Positions 33,127 to 42,146 of a DNA stretch of 64,000 nt are shown piece by piece. Numbering within the stretch: the stretch's first letter is position 1; each line of letters begins with the position of its first letter. The stretch comes from Streptomyces sp. NBC_01231. Lineage in GTDB: Bacteria > Actinomycetota > Actinomycetes > Streptomycetales > Streptomycetaceae. The translations under genes were made by a program, and so were the position numbers. The notes beneath the pieces are model-generated. The model had not been told where the DNA came from, searched no databases, and worked only from the letters and a program-made list of their open reading frames with translations. Where the stretch lies: contig CP108521.1 in NCBI GenBank assembly GCA_035999765.1, positions 6,696,001 through 6,760,000 of the forward strand. Direction: 5' to 3'.

Positions 33127-34533
33127 TCACGCCTCCGCCACCGACTCCTCCTCGTCAGCGTCCACGGTCATGCCGTCATCGTCGTTCGTCTCCAGGATCG
33201 CCTCGGGGACGAATCCTGGCAGCCACTCCTCCAGTTCCTCGCGCAGACGCACCGTCGAACCCAGCTGGCAGAGCACACCGATGGTGCTCAGGGTCACACG
33301 GTGGATGAGGAGGTAGGCCGGAGGCAGGTTGAGTTGCTTGCCCAGCTGATGGGCGGGGGAGCGAGGATCGGCGATGCGGGCCGCCTGGCTGCGCATCCAA
33401 CCGCGAGTGAAGGTGAATTCGTCGGCCTGCGCTGGTTCGATGATCGGCAGGAGGTAGTCGAGGACCGCGTCGGGGTCCAGCTCTATGGATTCCTTGACGA
33501 AGCCCTCGGCACACAGGAGCTCGTAGACGGCCTCCGCCTCGCCGTCGATCGTCATACGCAGGGAAGTGCCGATCGGGGTGGGCAGACCGCCCGGGAGGCG
33601 GTCGACCGTGCCGAAGTCGAGGACCCCCAGACGCCAGTCCTCCTCGCCGTCCGGACCACCGGGCAGGAGCCGGAAGTTGCCCGGGTGCGGATCGGCGTGA
33701 AGCAGGCCGGTGCGGGCCGGGCCGGAGAAGAGGAAGCGGGCCAGGAGTTGACCGGCGCGGTCGCGCTGCTCCTGGGTGCCGTCGGCGATCACCTCCGACA
33801 GCGGGACACCGTCCATCCACTCCGTTACCAGAACCTGCTCGCACTGATGGACCACACCTGGCACCGCCACATCCGGATCGTCCGCGAACTCCTCGGCGTG
33901 GGCGCGCTGGGCCTGCGCCTCCAGGCCGTAGTCCAGTTCCTCGGAGACCCGGTCCCTGAGCTCCGTGATCAACGGCTTGACGTCCACGCCGGGGATGAGA
34001 GGACCCAGCAGGCGGGCGAACCGGCTCAGTTGGGTCAGGTCGGACAGCAGCGCCTCGCCGGCGCCCGGGTACTGCACCTTGACCGCCACTTCCCGGCCGT
34101 CGTGCCACACCCCGCGATGAACCTGGCCGATCGAGGCTGCCGCCGAGGGCTTGTCCTCGAACTCCAGGAACAGACCCTTCCAGCCCTCGCCGAGGCGCTC
34201 CGCCAACACCGTGTGCACAGTGCGGATCGGCATCGGGGGTGCCGCCTCCTGGAGCTTCGTCAGCGCCGCCCGGTAGGGGCCTGCGACCTCCTCGGGGAGC
34301 GCCGACTCGAAAACCGAGAGGGCCTGGCCGAACTTCATCGCACCGCCCTTGAGTTCGCCGAGCACCTTGAACAGCTGGTCCGCCGTGCGCTGTTGCAGCT
34401 CGCGGCCGACCAGCTCGGCGGACTCGCCCACGATCCGCTTGCCGAGCCCCCAGGTCGCCCGTCCGGCGAAACCGAGCGGGAGTGCGGCGAGCTTGGCGGT
34501 ACGGGTGACCGCCTTGCGGGGAAGATCAGACAT
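33127..34533 (-). CDS. ABC1/UbiB (AarF)-family atypical kinase
   Basis: A 468-residue member of the ADCK/UbiB family. Family motifs are in order: 'GGAMKFGQALS' (the KxGQ motif), 'AASIGQVHRGVWHDGREVAVKVQYPG' with the Ala-rich loop and Lys, 'HADPHPGNFR' (catalytic-loop equivalent) and 'GVLDFGTV' (metal Asp). It lies next to wblC in mycobacteria too (Rv3197), where it has been linked to antibiotic tolerance. The ATG overlaps the stop of the upstream ThiF-like gene by 8 nt. No quinone-synthesis genes are nearby. Confidence 0.93.
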   Translation of the reverse strand: MSDLPRKAVTRTAKLAALPLGFAGRATWGLGKRIVGESAELVGRELQQRTADQLFKVLGELKGGAMKFGQALSVFESALPEEVAGPYRAALTKLQEAAPPMPIRTVHTVLAERLGEGWKGLFLEFEDKPSAAASIGQVHRGVWHDGREVAVKVQYPGAGEALLSDLTQLSRFARLLGPLIPGVDVKPLITELRDRVSEELDYGLEAQAQRAHAEEFADDPDVAVPGVVHQCEQVLVTEWMDGVPLSEVIADGTQEQRDRAGQLLARFLFSGPARTGLLHADPHPGNFRLLPGGPDGEEDWRLGVLDFGTVDRLPGGLPTPIGTSLRMTIDGEAEAVYELLCAEGFVKESIELDPDAVLDYLLPIIEPAQADEFTFTRGWMRSQAARIADPRSPAHQLGKQLNLPPAYLLIHRVTLSTIGVLCQLGSTVRLREELEEWLPGFVPEAILETNDDDGMTVDADEEESVAEA

Positions 34534-35788
34534 GCGCCCTCCAGGTGCCAGCCAGCCGCGCCGCGTCAGCCCTACGGCGTAACTCCTTCGACGGTTGTTG
34601 CTCCGCCATTGTCTCGTGTCGATCCTCGCCCTTGGAGGTGTGTTCCTTCTTACCTTTCTCCGCTGCCCCGCAGGGACATGCGGAGTGCGCCCAGACCGGC
34701 CGAGCATGCCAGTTGAGGGCGGGCAGGGCGACCTCCCAGCGTGCGCCGACACTCGACGGGATCCGGCCGTCCAGGAAAGCGAGCGCGTGCGCTGCCGCCA
34801 GACCCGCGACCGTCGTGGCCAGCGCCAGGTCGCAGGGGAGCACCTGTCGTGCCTGGCGTGGCGTGCCGGAGCGCCACTGGGCGACCAGGCGGGGCCAGGT
34901 CCCGTCACGGTCGACGCGTGCCTCGTGCAGACATCCGGCGCAGCCCGTCTCGCCGGGCAGGACGAGCGGGCCCACCACTCCGGTTCCCTCCACGACCCCG
35001 GCGTACAGATGGGGGGTGCCGGAGGTGATCAGGGGATCGGCGGCGGAGGGATCGGGAGCGTGCACGTCCACGTCGTCCCGCGGGGCGAGGATCACCAGGG
35101 ACAGGCCGGCGTTGTCGTCCTCGGCCGGGGTGCAGGGCCCGCGGCGCCGTGGGCCTTCCGGGGCAGCTCGGCGCACGGCTCGCCGGGCAGCCTCGTCCCT
35201 GCGGTCGCCGACCGACTCCGCCGACAGCCCGCCCGGCGCGACATCCCCGGGCTCGACGCGACCGACGTCGCGCACCTCGACCTCGCCAATACCCGCGCCC
35301 GACAGCAGCGACGCCAGGACCGCGCCCACCCGGCCCGCACCTCTCACCTGGACGCGAAGGGAACGGCGGGCGGCCAGTAGACCGATCGCCTCGCCCGGCT
35401 CGGATGCGGTCAGCGACAGCGAGGCCAGATCGGGACGCAATCGGTCGAGGACCTCCGTCTTCTCCCGCAGGGTCTCGGCGCCCGGCCCGCCTCCTCTCGC
35501 GTCGTCGACGAGTCCGGCCCGCGCCAGCCGCTCGACCAGGGCGTCGACATGCCCCTCGGGCAGATCCATCCGACGGGCCTCCTCCCGCAGGAGCGGAAGC
35601 CCACGGGTGCCGTTGAGCAGATCGAGGAAACTGCCCGTCGCCGTGTCCATCGGGCCCAATGTCATCGCGTGCGCCGGAGTCATCCCGAACTGCACGGTGT
35701 TGAGGTCGCGCCAGCCGCGCCTGAGCGCGGGTTTCACGATCGGAACCATCGACCGTGACTTCGTCGCCTGCGAAACCGTCGGCTGCAT
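34526..35788 (-). CDS. Degenerate ThiF/E1-like protein
   Basis: A 420-residue protein. Residues about 14-110 look like a winged-helix peptide-recognition part ('GWRDLNTVQFGMTPAHA'); a ThiF-type Rossmann core follows (VRGAGRVGAVLASLLSGAG, 'VEVRDVGRVEPGD'). The usual Asp-x-x-x-x-SN-x-x-RQ stretch with the arginine needed for adenylation is missing (EPGDVAPGG instead). Zinc-type pairs CAGC and CPC are present. The last ~45 residues are charged and low-complexity. It is translationally coupled to the ABC1 kinase. An alternative start is ATG 35749. It may bind peptides or a carrier without activating them. Confidence 0.75.
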   Translation of the reverse strand: MQPTVSQATKSRSMVPIVKPALRRGWRDLNTVQFGMTPAHAMTLGPMDTATGSFLDLLNGTRGLPLLREEARRMDLPEGHVDALVERLARAGLVDDARGGGPGAETLREKTEVLDRLRPDLASLSLTASEPGEAIGLLAARRSLRVQVRGAGRVGAVLASLLSGAGIGEVEVRDVGRVEPGDVAPGGLSAESVGDRRDEAARRAVRRAAPEGPRRRGPCTPAEDDNAGLSLVILAPRDDVDVHAPDPSAADPLITSGTPHLYAGVVEGTGVVGPLVLPGETGCAGCLHEARVDRDGTWPRLVAQWRSGTPRQARQVLPCDLALATTVAGLAAAHALAFLDGRIPSSVGARWEVALPALNWHARPVWAHSACPCGAAEKGKKEHTSKGEDRHETMAEQQPSKELRRRADAARLAGTWRAHV

Positions 35789-35929
35789 GACAGACCCCCG
35801 TGGTCCTCGTAGAACATCCCCGTTCGGCCGTCGGATTCAGCGTTGACGTCGGGTAGTCGGTCCGGACACCCGTCGCACCTCCGCCGGCGAGTCCCAGCAT
35901 GCCCCGGGCCGGGCGCCGGGCGCCGAAAG

Positions 35930-35938
35930 TTGTCCACA
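35930..35938. promoter_or_regulatory. DnaA-box match (TTGTCCACA)
   Basis: Exact Streptomyces consensus DnaA box in the 264-bp gap between the divergent ThiF-like and YgjP-like genes. The rest of the gap holds no recognised gene. Confidence 0.4.
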
Positions 35939-36040
35939 GGTGGGGGTGTTCGTCGTACAAGCCGGTCGTATGAATCAAATGCATGTGGGGGATCGGAGTC
36001 CAACCGTCCCGGAGTCGGGACTTCCCCCATGTGCAGCGGG

Positions 36041-36046
36041 TAACGT
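36041..36046 (+). promoter_or_regulatory. Leaderless-type -10 box for YgjP-like gene
   Basis: TAACGT ends 6 nt before GTG 36053. Confidence 0.4.
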
Positions 36047-36052
36047 CGGGGC

Positions 36053-36649
36053 GTGTCCGCCGACCCCCTGCACCGCGCAGGAACGCCACAGCGCAGTACG
36101 ACGAGCCAGCCGCCGAGCGGCTCGGGGGCGAGCGCGATCGAGGTGCGCAGGAGTGCCCGGCGTCGCCGGACGGTCTCCGCCTACCGCGAGGGCGATCGCA
36201 CCATCGTGCTCATCCCTGCCCGGATGTCCGAGGCGGAGGAGCAGCGCTGGGTGGGTGTCATGCTCGACAAGCTGGCCGCCCAGGAGAGCAAGCGGGTCCT
36301 GGGGGACGTCGAGCTGGGCGAGCGGGCCGATCGGCTGTCCGCCCAGTACTTCGACGGCCGGGCCAGGCCCAACTCGGTGCGCTGGGTCACCAACCAGAAC
36401 ACGCGCTGGGGTTCGTGCACCCCCGCCGAGGGCAGCATCCGTCTGTCACACCGCCTTCAGGGCATGCCCGAGTACGTCGTCGACTACGTCCTCCTCCACG
36501 AGCTCGCGCATCTGCTCGTGCCCGGACACGGTCCGCGCTTCTGGCGGTTGCTGGAGGCGTACCCACGCACGGAGCGGGCCAGGGGCTATCTCGAGGGCGT
36601 GGTCGCCGTCGACCGGTTGCCGCACCTGCCGGTCGCCCGCGAAGACTGA
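36053..36649 (+). CDS. YgjP-type (DUF45/SprT-like) metallopeptidase
   Basis: A 198-residue soluble protein. 'NTRWGSCTP' and 'LLHELAHLLVPGHGPRFW' are the signatures of the YgjP family: HELAH provides two zinc ligands and the Glu, and the later His the third ligand. The N-terminal ~30 residues are Ser/Thr/Pro-rich and probably disordered. It stands alone between the ThiF-like gene and the TerD operon. Substrate unknown. Confidence 0.88.
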   Translation: MSADPLHRAGTPQRSTTSQPPSGSGASAIEVRRSARRRRTVSAYREGDRTIVLIPARMSEAEEQRWVGVMLDKLAAQESKRVLGDVELGERADRLSAQYFDGRARPNSVRWVTNQNTRWGSCTPAEGSIRLSHRLQGMPEYVVDYVLLHELAHLLVPGHGPRFWRLLEAYPRTERARGYLEGVVAVDRLPHLPVARED

Positions 36650-36821
36650 GGCGCCCGCGGAGAGCGACGGCCGCGGAGAGCGACGACCGACCCGCAGTGC
36701 TGGCTCCCGGCTCACCGAGCTGGATTTTGTACCGGATCTGTACCGACTTCCGTCGGTGTCCGAGTTTGCCGTTAGCCTGTCGCGACGTACTCGTATTCGG
36801 GATGGGGGACGGTCGTTACGC

Positions 36822-38417
36822 ATGGCCAGGGAATTCCAACGAGGCCATAAGGCCAAGATCAGTGACCTGACCGCGGGTACGGATCTGTATGTGGGTGTAC
36901 AGATCTCCGGCCCCGGACTGACCTTCGACATCAGCTGCTTCGGTCTCGACGCCGACGAACGGCTTTCGGACGACCGGTACTTCATCTTCTTCAATCAGCC
37001 GAAGTCACCCGAGGACTCCATCCAGCTCCTCGGCGCGCAGGCGGGCGACACCGAGTCCTTCCGGGTCACGCTCGATCAGATCCCGCCGCAGATCCAGAAG
37101 CTGTCGTTCACCGCGACGCTCGACGGCGCCGGCCAGATGTCGCAGATCACCCCCGGATACGTCCGGATCGTCGCCGGTGGGGAGGAGGTCGCCCGGTACT
37201 CCTTCGACGGTGGTGAGTTCTCCACCGAGCGCGCCGTGATGCTGGGGGACTTCTACCTGAAGGACGTGTGGCGTTTCGCGGCCGTCGGACAGGGCTTCGA
37301 CGGGGGCCTGGACGCGCTGTTGAAGAACTTCGGCGGCGAGGTCGCCGAGGAGGAGCCCGCGCCCGAGCCGACCGCCCCGGCACAGACCCAGGCGCCGGCC
37401 TTCGCACCACCGCCGCAGCAGGCCGCCGCGCCGCAGGCCCCCGCGCCCACGTTCGGAGCGCCTGCCTCCGCGCCCGCCCCGGCTCCGCCTGCCCCGCCCG
37501 CGCCGGCCCCGTCCGTCCACACGGCCCCGACGATCGTCGGAACCACGCCGCCCGGCGGAGTGGGCACGCCTCCCGGCACCCCGCCCAACACGCCTCCCGG
37601 CGTCCCGCCGCAGGCGCCCGCCGCGCCGACGAGCTCGCAGATGTTCACGCCACCAGGAGCGGGCCCGCAGGCGTTCACGCCCCCGGGCGCTCCCGCGGTC
37701 TTCCCCGGCCAGGGGCAGCCGTTCGCCGGAGCCACGGCGCTCGCGCCGGTGCCGCCCGAGGCCAACGTGCGGGTCGTTCTGACGAAGTACGCGGAAGCCC
37801 CGGTCGGTGACCGTTGGACGGAGCAGAACCCGCAGCTCGTGCGCGCCACGCTCACCAAGGGCGCCCCGATCCTCGCCAAGCAGGGCAGCATGGTCGCCTA
37901 CCAGGGCGACATCGACTTCGCCCACAAGGGCTCCGGCCTGCTCGGCAAGCTCACCGGAGCGCTCACCGGCCAGGGCATGTCCCTGATGCGCTGTTCCGGC
38001 GACGGGGAGGTCTTCCTCGCGGACGAGGCGAGCCGCGTGTTCGTCATCCGCCTCCAGGGCGAACAGCTCTACACCAGCGCCCAGGGTGTGCTCGCGTTCG
38101 ACGAGGCCCTGGACACCGAGGTCCGCCGGATCGAGGGCGCGGGACTTCCCGGCGGTGGCCTGTTCAGCATGCTGTTCTCGGGTACGGGCGCGGTTACGGT
38201 GAAGACGCGCGGCGTGCCGGTCGTCATCCCCGTCGGCCCGGCCACCTACGTCGACGGAAACGCCGTCATCGCCTGGTCCGCCGGCGCGCAGGCGGTCACC
38301 ACGACCGCGCTCAGGCTGCGCCGGTCCGGGTACGCCCGGCAGGCCTCCGAGGCCGTCAACCTCCAGTTCCGCGGCGCCCCCGGCAACTTCGTCGTCGTAC
38401 AGCCCTTCGAGGTGTGA
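36822..38417 (+). CDS. TerD-AIM24 fusion protein
   Basis: A 531-residue protein. Residues 1-180 form a TerD (tellurium-resistance/calcium-binding) domain: 'GVQISGPGLTFDISCFGLDADERLSDDRYFIFFNQ' spans the region with the acidic metal-binding residues, and 'GYVRIVAGGEEVARYSF' follows. Residues about 185-310 are a Pro/Ala-rich linker. The C-terminal ~220 residues are an AIM24 domain ('ILAKQGSMVAYQGDIDF', 'MLFSGTGAVTV', 'GNFVVVQPFEV'). Starts at ATG 36822; upstream in-frame sequence to 35940 is not coding. Two more AIM24 genes follow at 5 and 19 nt spacing. Confidence 0.88.
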   Translation: MAREFQRGHKAKISDLTAGTDLYVGVQISGPGLTFDISCFGLDADERLSDDRYFIFFNQPKSPEDSIQLLGAQAGDTESFRVTLDQIPPQIQKLSFTATLDGAGQMSQITPGYVRIVAGGEEVARYSFDGGEFSTERAVMLGDFYLKDVWRFAAVGQGFDGGLDALLKNFGGEVAEEEPAPEPTAPAQTQAPAFAPPPQQAAAPQAPAPTFGAPASAPAPAPPAPPAPAPSVHTAPTIVGTTPPGGVGTPPGTPPNTPPGVPPQAPAAPTSSQMFTPPGAGPQAFTPPGAPAVFPGQGQPFAGATALAPVPPEANVRVVLTKYAEAPVGDRWTEQNPQLVRATLTKGAPILAKQGSMVAYQGDIDFAHKGSGLLGKLTGALTGQGMSLMRCSGDGEVFLADEASRVFVIRLQGEQLYTSAQGVLAFDEALDTEVRRIEGAGLPGGGLFSMLFSGTGAVTVKTRGVPVVIPVGPATYVDGNAVIAWSAGAQAVTTTALRLRRSGYARQASEAVNLQFRGAPGNFVVVQPFEV

Positions 38418-38422
38418 GGCCC

Positions 38423-39100
38423 ATGGACACCCAGACTCTCAGCGCGCACAGCGCCGCTTCGACCGGCGTCCGGATGACTGTGCACAGCTCCAAGACGCTC
38501 AAGGTCACCATGGCCACCGGGCACGATCTGCTGGCCAAGGCCGGTTCCATGATCGCGTACGAGGGTTATGTGCAGTTCGACGGGCCGCCGGCCACCCTCC
38601 GTCGTTCGGCGGAGGAGATGGTCACCGGTGAGGGCGGCAGGCTGATGCTCTGCCGCGGTGACGGCGACCTCTATCTGGCCGACTACGGCGGCGACATCCT
38701 CGTCCTCCACCTCAACGGTGAGGCGCTCTCGGTCAACGGCGCCACATTGCTGGCCTGCGACGCCTCCCTGGAACTGACCGTCGAACCGGTCAAGGGGCTC
38801 GCCAAGCTGTCCGGCTCCGGCCTGACCAACCTGGTCGTCCGGGGCACCGGCTGGGTCGCGCTGGTCAGCCGGGGCGTTCCGATGGCCCTGGACTGCGCCG
38901 AGCGTGAGACGTACGTCGACCCGGACGCGCTCATCGCCTGGACGACCGGCATGGACATGAAGGCCCGCCGTACGGTCAAGGCGAGCGCCCTGATCGGCCG
39001 GGGCAGTGGTGAGGCCTTCCAGATCGGTTTCAAGGGGCAGGGCTTCGTGGTGGTCCAGCCGAGCGAGGACACCGGCGACCGATTCAAGGTCCGGGGCTGA
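38423..39100 (+). CDS. AIM24-family protein
   Basis: A 225-residue protein of the AIM24 (mitochondrial biogenesis) beta-helix family. 'LLAKAGSMIAYEGYVQFD', 'LMLCRGDGDLYLADYGG', 'GTGWVALVSRG' and 'GQGFVVVQPSED' align with the C-terminal domain of the preceding fusion protein. ATG lies 5 nt after the previous stop. Role unknown; the family is often found with TerD domains, and a surface or envelope-associated scaffold is an inference only. Confidence 0.85.
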   Translation: MDTQTLSAHSAASTGVRMTVHSSKTLKVTMATGHDLLAKAGSMIAYEGYVQFDGPPATLRRSAEEMVTGEGGRLMLCRGDGDLYLADYGGDILVLHLNGEALSVNGATLLACDASLELTVEPVKGLAKLSGSGLTNLVVRGTGWVALVSRGVPMALDCAERETYVDPDALIAWTTGMDMKARRTVKASALIGRGSGEAFQIGFKGQGFVVVQPSEDTGDRFKVRG

Positions 39101-39119
39101 GGGGAGCACCAGGCACATC

Positions 39120-39872
39120 ATGCACAGCACACTCTTCGCACACATTCCGGTGGAGTCCACCGGTCGCTACACCCTCCAGAACCCGCAGCTCCTCAAGACC
39201 GACGTCACCCAGGGCAGCAGCCCCGTGCTCGCGCGCCAGGGGGCCATGGTGGCCTTCGAGGGGCAGGTGGAGTTCGACAGCCAGTACCGCAACCGCAGCT
39301 GGCGCAACGTCGAGCGGATGACCGGCGAGCGTCTGGAGCTCATGCGCTGCAAGGGCAACGGTGTCGTCTACCTCGCCAACCTGGCCCAGCACCTGCACAT
39401 CATGGAGGTCGGCCGCGGTCTCACCGTCGACAGTTCCTACGTGCTCGCCTTCGACGGATCCCTCGGGGTCGGCATCGTCGCGGTCGACAGTGCCGTGGAG
39501 GTGGCCTCGGCGGGCGCCTACAACCTGGAACTGTCCGGCTCGGGGCAGATCGTCCTCATGACCTCGGGCGAGCCGCTGGTGCTTGAGGTCACCCCCGAGA
39601 AGAACGTCTGCTGCGACGCGGACGCCGTGGTCGCCTGGTCGACGTCCCTGCGGACCCAGCTCCAGGCTCCGACCTCCACGTCCGCGGTGTGGCGCCGCCG
39701 GGGCTCCAGCGGTGAGGGCTGGGAAATGCAGTTCTCCGGGACGGGGCATGTCCTGGTGCAGCCCAGTGAGCTGCTGCCGCCGCAGCATCTGCGGACATCG
39801 GGCGTGCTCGGCCAGTTCGGCATGGGCAGCGGCGGCCTGCGTGGCAACTCCCTCGGGGGCAGCAACAGCTGA
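39120..39872 (+). CDS. AIM24-family protein
   Basis: A 250-residue third AIM24 protein: 'VLARQGAMVAFEGQVEFDS', 'LMRCKGNGVVYLANLAQ', 'LSGSGQIVLMTSGEP', 'GTGHVLVQPSELLPPQ', ending in a Gly/Ser-rich tail. ATG 39120 has GGGGAG upstream. It is the last gene of the TerD-AIM24 operon and is followed by a long perfect hairpin. Confidence 0.85.
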   Translation: MHSTLFAHIPVESTGRYTLQNPQLLKTDVTQGSSPVLARQGAMVAFEGQVEFDSQYRNRSWRNVERMTGERLELMRCKGNGVVYLANLAQHLHIMEVGRGLTVDSSYVLAFDGSLGVGIVAVDSAVEVASAGAYNLELSGSGQIVLMTSGEPLVLEVTPEKNVCCDADAVVAWSTSLRTQLQAPTSTSAVWRRRGSSGEGWEMQFSGTGHVLVQPSELLPPQHLRTSGVLGQFGMGSGGLRGNSLGGSNS

Positions 39873-39892
39873 CACCGTCCGCATCCGTCTCC

Positions 39893-39956
39893 GCATCAAG
39901 GGCGAACGTAAGAGGCGACCGCGAAGGCGTGCGCCCCTTACGTTCGCCCTTGATGC
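39893..39956. terminator. Bidirectional terminator with 20-bp perfect arms
   Basis: The arm 39893-39912 (begins GCATCAAGGGCG, ends CGTAAG) is exactly complementary to 39937-39956. The 24-nt loop can pair further (GGCG with CGCC). It lies between converging AIM24 and NUDIX genes. Confidence 0.85.
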
Positions 39957-39957
39957 C

Positions 39958-40482
39958 TCAGAGTCTCGCGCGGGCCGCTTCCACCAGACGTACGACCGAC
40001 TCGTCGGCGACATCGGTGACCTCGTCGTACGTGAACCAGCGCAGGTCCAGGGACTCGTCGCTGATCGCTTCGACGGCACCGGACGGAGCGAGCGCCGCGT
40101 ACTGGACGTCGAGGTGCCAGGCGCAGGGCGTGCGATGGCGGTCCAGGCGCACCGGGCCGCCCGGCAGCAGGCGCAGCCCTGAGATGCCCGACTCCTCGGT
40201 GCCCTCGCGCAGTGCCGCCGCGGCCAGCGTCTCGTCCGCCGGTTCGCAGTGGCCGCCCATCTGCAGCCACATGCGGAGCTTCCTGTGCAGGGTCAGCAGC
40301 ACTCGTCCGTGCTCCGGGTCGATCACCATGGCGCTCGCCGTGATGTGCCCGTCCTCGCAGGCTTTCCACATGCCGTCCGGGTGCTCCGAGAGGTGGTCCA
40401 GGTAGGCATGGCGCAGCTCTTCCTGGTCCTCGTCATTCTTCAAGTTCTTCAGAACGAGGACCGCGTCGTCGTACAGGCTCAC
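39958..40482 (-). CDS. NUDIX hydrolase
   Basis: A 174-residue NUDIX protein. The NUDIX box reads GGHCEPADETLAAAALREGTEESG with the catalytic Glu run; 'LLTLHRKLRMWLQMGGH' precedes it. The GTG start overlaps the stop of the metalloprotease gene (GTGA), so they are co-translated. Substrate not deducible; a housecleaning nucleotide-diphosphate role is likely. Confidence 0.9.
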   Translation of the reverse strand: MSLYDDAVLVLKNLKNDEDQEELRHAYLDHLSEHPDGMWKACEDGHITASAMVIDPEHGRVLLTLHRKLRMWLQMGGHCEPADETLAAAALREGTEESGISGLRLLPGGPVRLDRHRTPCAWHLDVQYAALAPSGAVEAISDESLDLRWFTYDEVTDVADESVVRLVEAARARL

Positions 40483-41954
40483 TCGGTGTCGTCGTCCTTG
40501 GTCTCGTCCTCGGCGTTCCCCTCGTCCGTGGAGCCGTCCTGCTTGGAGCCCCCGTCCTTCTTCCTGAGGTCGGGCTTGTCCGCCGCTTCGCCGAGCATCT
40601 TGTCCAGCTCGGAGAAGTCCAGCTGCTCGCGGTGCACGAAGCCGTCCGGGTCGTCCAGATCGGAGGCGGTCGGCAGCATGTCCGGGTGAGCCCACAGGGC
40701 GTCCCGGCCGTCGACACCGCGCGCGTCCGTGAGCGAGGCCCACAGACGGGACGCGTCCCGCAGGCGGCGCGGGCGCAGCTCCAGGCCGATCAGCGTGGCG
40801 AACGTCTGCTCGGCCGGGCCGCCCGAGGCGCGACGGCGGCGCAGGGTCTCGCGCAGCGCGTCCGCGCCCGACAGACGGGGCTTCGCGGCCGCGTGCACCA
40901 CCGCGTCGACCCAACCCTCGACGAGCGCCAGTGCCGTCTCCAGACGGGCCAGGGCCGCCTTCTGCTCCGGCGTGTCCTCCGGCTGGAACATGCCCTGCTG
41001 GAGAGCGTCCTGCAACTGCTCCGGGTTCTGCGGATCGAACTGGCCGACCACGTCCTCCAGCTTCGCGGTGTCGACCTTGATCCCGCGCGCGTAGCCCTCG
41101 ACGGCGCCGAACAGGTGCGAGCGCAGCCACGGCACATGCGCGAAGAGGCGCTGGTGGGCGGCCTCGCGCAGGGCCAGGTACAGCCGCACCTCGTCCTTCG
41201 ACACGCCGAGGTCCCTGCCGAACGCGTCCATGTTCACGGGCAGCAGCGCGGCCTTGCCGGCCGGGCCGAGCGGCAGGCCGATATCGGTGGAACCGACCAC
41301 CTCGCCCGCGAGCACACCGACGGCCTGTCCGATCTGCGTGCCGAACATGGCGCCGCCCATCGAGCGCATCATGCCGATGAGCGGGCCGGCCATGGCCTGC
41401 ATCTCCTCCGGCAGGACGTCACCCATGGCGGCGCCGACACGCTCGGCGACCGGGTCCACCAGCTCCTTCCACGCGGGCAACGTCGCCTCGACCCACTCCG
41501 CGCGGCTCCACGCCACCGCGGAGGCAGCGCCGGACGGCAGGGACGTCGCGTCGTCCAGCCACAGGTCCGCCAGGCGGACGGCCTCCTCCACGGCGGTGCG
41601 CTCGGCGGGGCCGACGCTCTTGTCCTTGGTGCCGTCCGCCGTGCCCTGCGAGACCGTCTGGCGGGCGATCTGTTTGGCCATGTCCCAGTTCACCGGGCCG
41701 CCCTCGTACGAGAGCATCTGGCCCAGCTGCTGGAAGGCGGCGCCCAGGTCGTTGGGGTTCAGCGAACCGAACATGGCAGCGAGCGGATTGTCCGCGCCCG
41801 GGCCGCCGAAGCCGCCGGCGCCCGGCATCTCGCCGAAACCGAACGGGTTGGCCGGTCCCTGACCACCGCCGCTCTGCGGGTCCTTCTTCTTGCCCTCGTC
41901 GCCGTCGTCCGGCTCCTCCGGCGGAAGGCCGAATCCGAATGGGGTGTCACTCAC
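40479..41954 (-). CDS. DUF2342 zinc-dependent metalloprotease-type protein
   Basis: A 491-residue actinobacterial protein. The N-terminus is Gly/Pro/Asn-rich ('PFGFGLPPEEPDDG', 'ANPFGFGEMPGAGGFGG'); the core has 'LYLALREAAHQRLFAHVPWL', the family's candidate zincin helix. The first residue of the usual HExxH is Arg here (REAAH), so peptidase activity is not assured. The C-terminus is acidic (DEGNAEDETKDDDTE). Start at GTG 41954. Mycobacterial homologue: Rv3195, same neighbourhood. Co-translated with the NUDIX gene. Confidence 0.85.
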   Translation of the reverse strand: MSDTPFGFGLPPEEPDDGDEGKKKDPQSGGGQGPANPFGFGEMPGAGGFGGPGADNPLAAMFGSLNPNDLGAAFQQLGQMLSYEGGPVNWDMAKQIARQTVSQGTADGTKDKSVGPAERTAVEEAVRLADLWLDDATSLPSGAASAVAWSRAEWVEATLPAWKELVDPVAERVGAAMGDVLPEEMQAMAGPLIGMMRSMGGAMFGTQIGQAVGVLAGEVVGSTDIGLPLGPAGKAALLPVNMDAFGRDLGVSKDEVRLYLALREAAHQRLFAHVPWLRSHLFGAVEGYARGIKVDTAKLEDVVGQFDPQNPEQLQDALQQGMFQPEDTPEQKAALARLETALALVEGWVDAVVHAAAKPRLSGADALRETLRRRRASGGPAEQTFATLIGLELRPRRLRDASRLWASLTDARGVDGRDALWAHPDMLPTASDLDDPDGFVHREQLDFSELDKMLGEAADKPDLRKKDGGSKQDGSTDEGNAEDETKDDDTE

Positions 41955-42146
41955 GGGATTCCTCGGCTGGTAAGGCCACCGGTTCTTTCCGGCGGCGCGG
42001 CTGCCCGACAACACCACCCAGCGTAGACACCATGGGCGGTTCGGGCCTCGGTGCTTCGCCGACTCGCGGCCTGCGGCAGGATGGATGCCACCTGGTACGT
42101 ACGCTTCACGCGCGCTCGTACTGAAGACAACCGCTGGAGACGCCCG

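Noticed and set aside
35940..36821. N-terminal extension of the TerD-AIM24 protein
   Set aside because: The open frame runs across the YgjP gene in another frame and has no domain; the TerD domain begins at ATG 36822.
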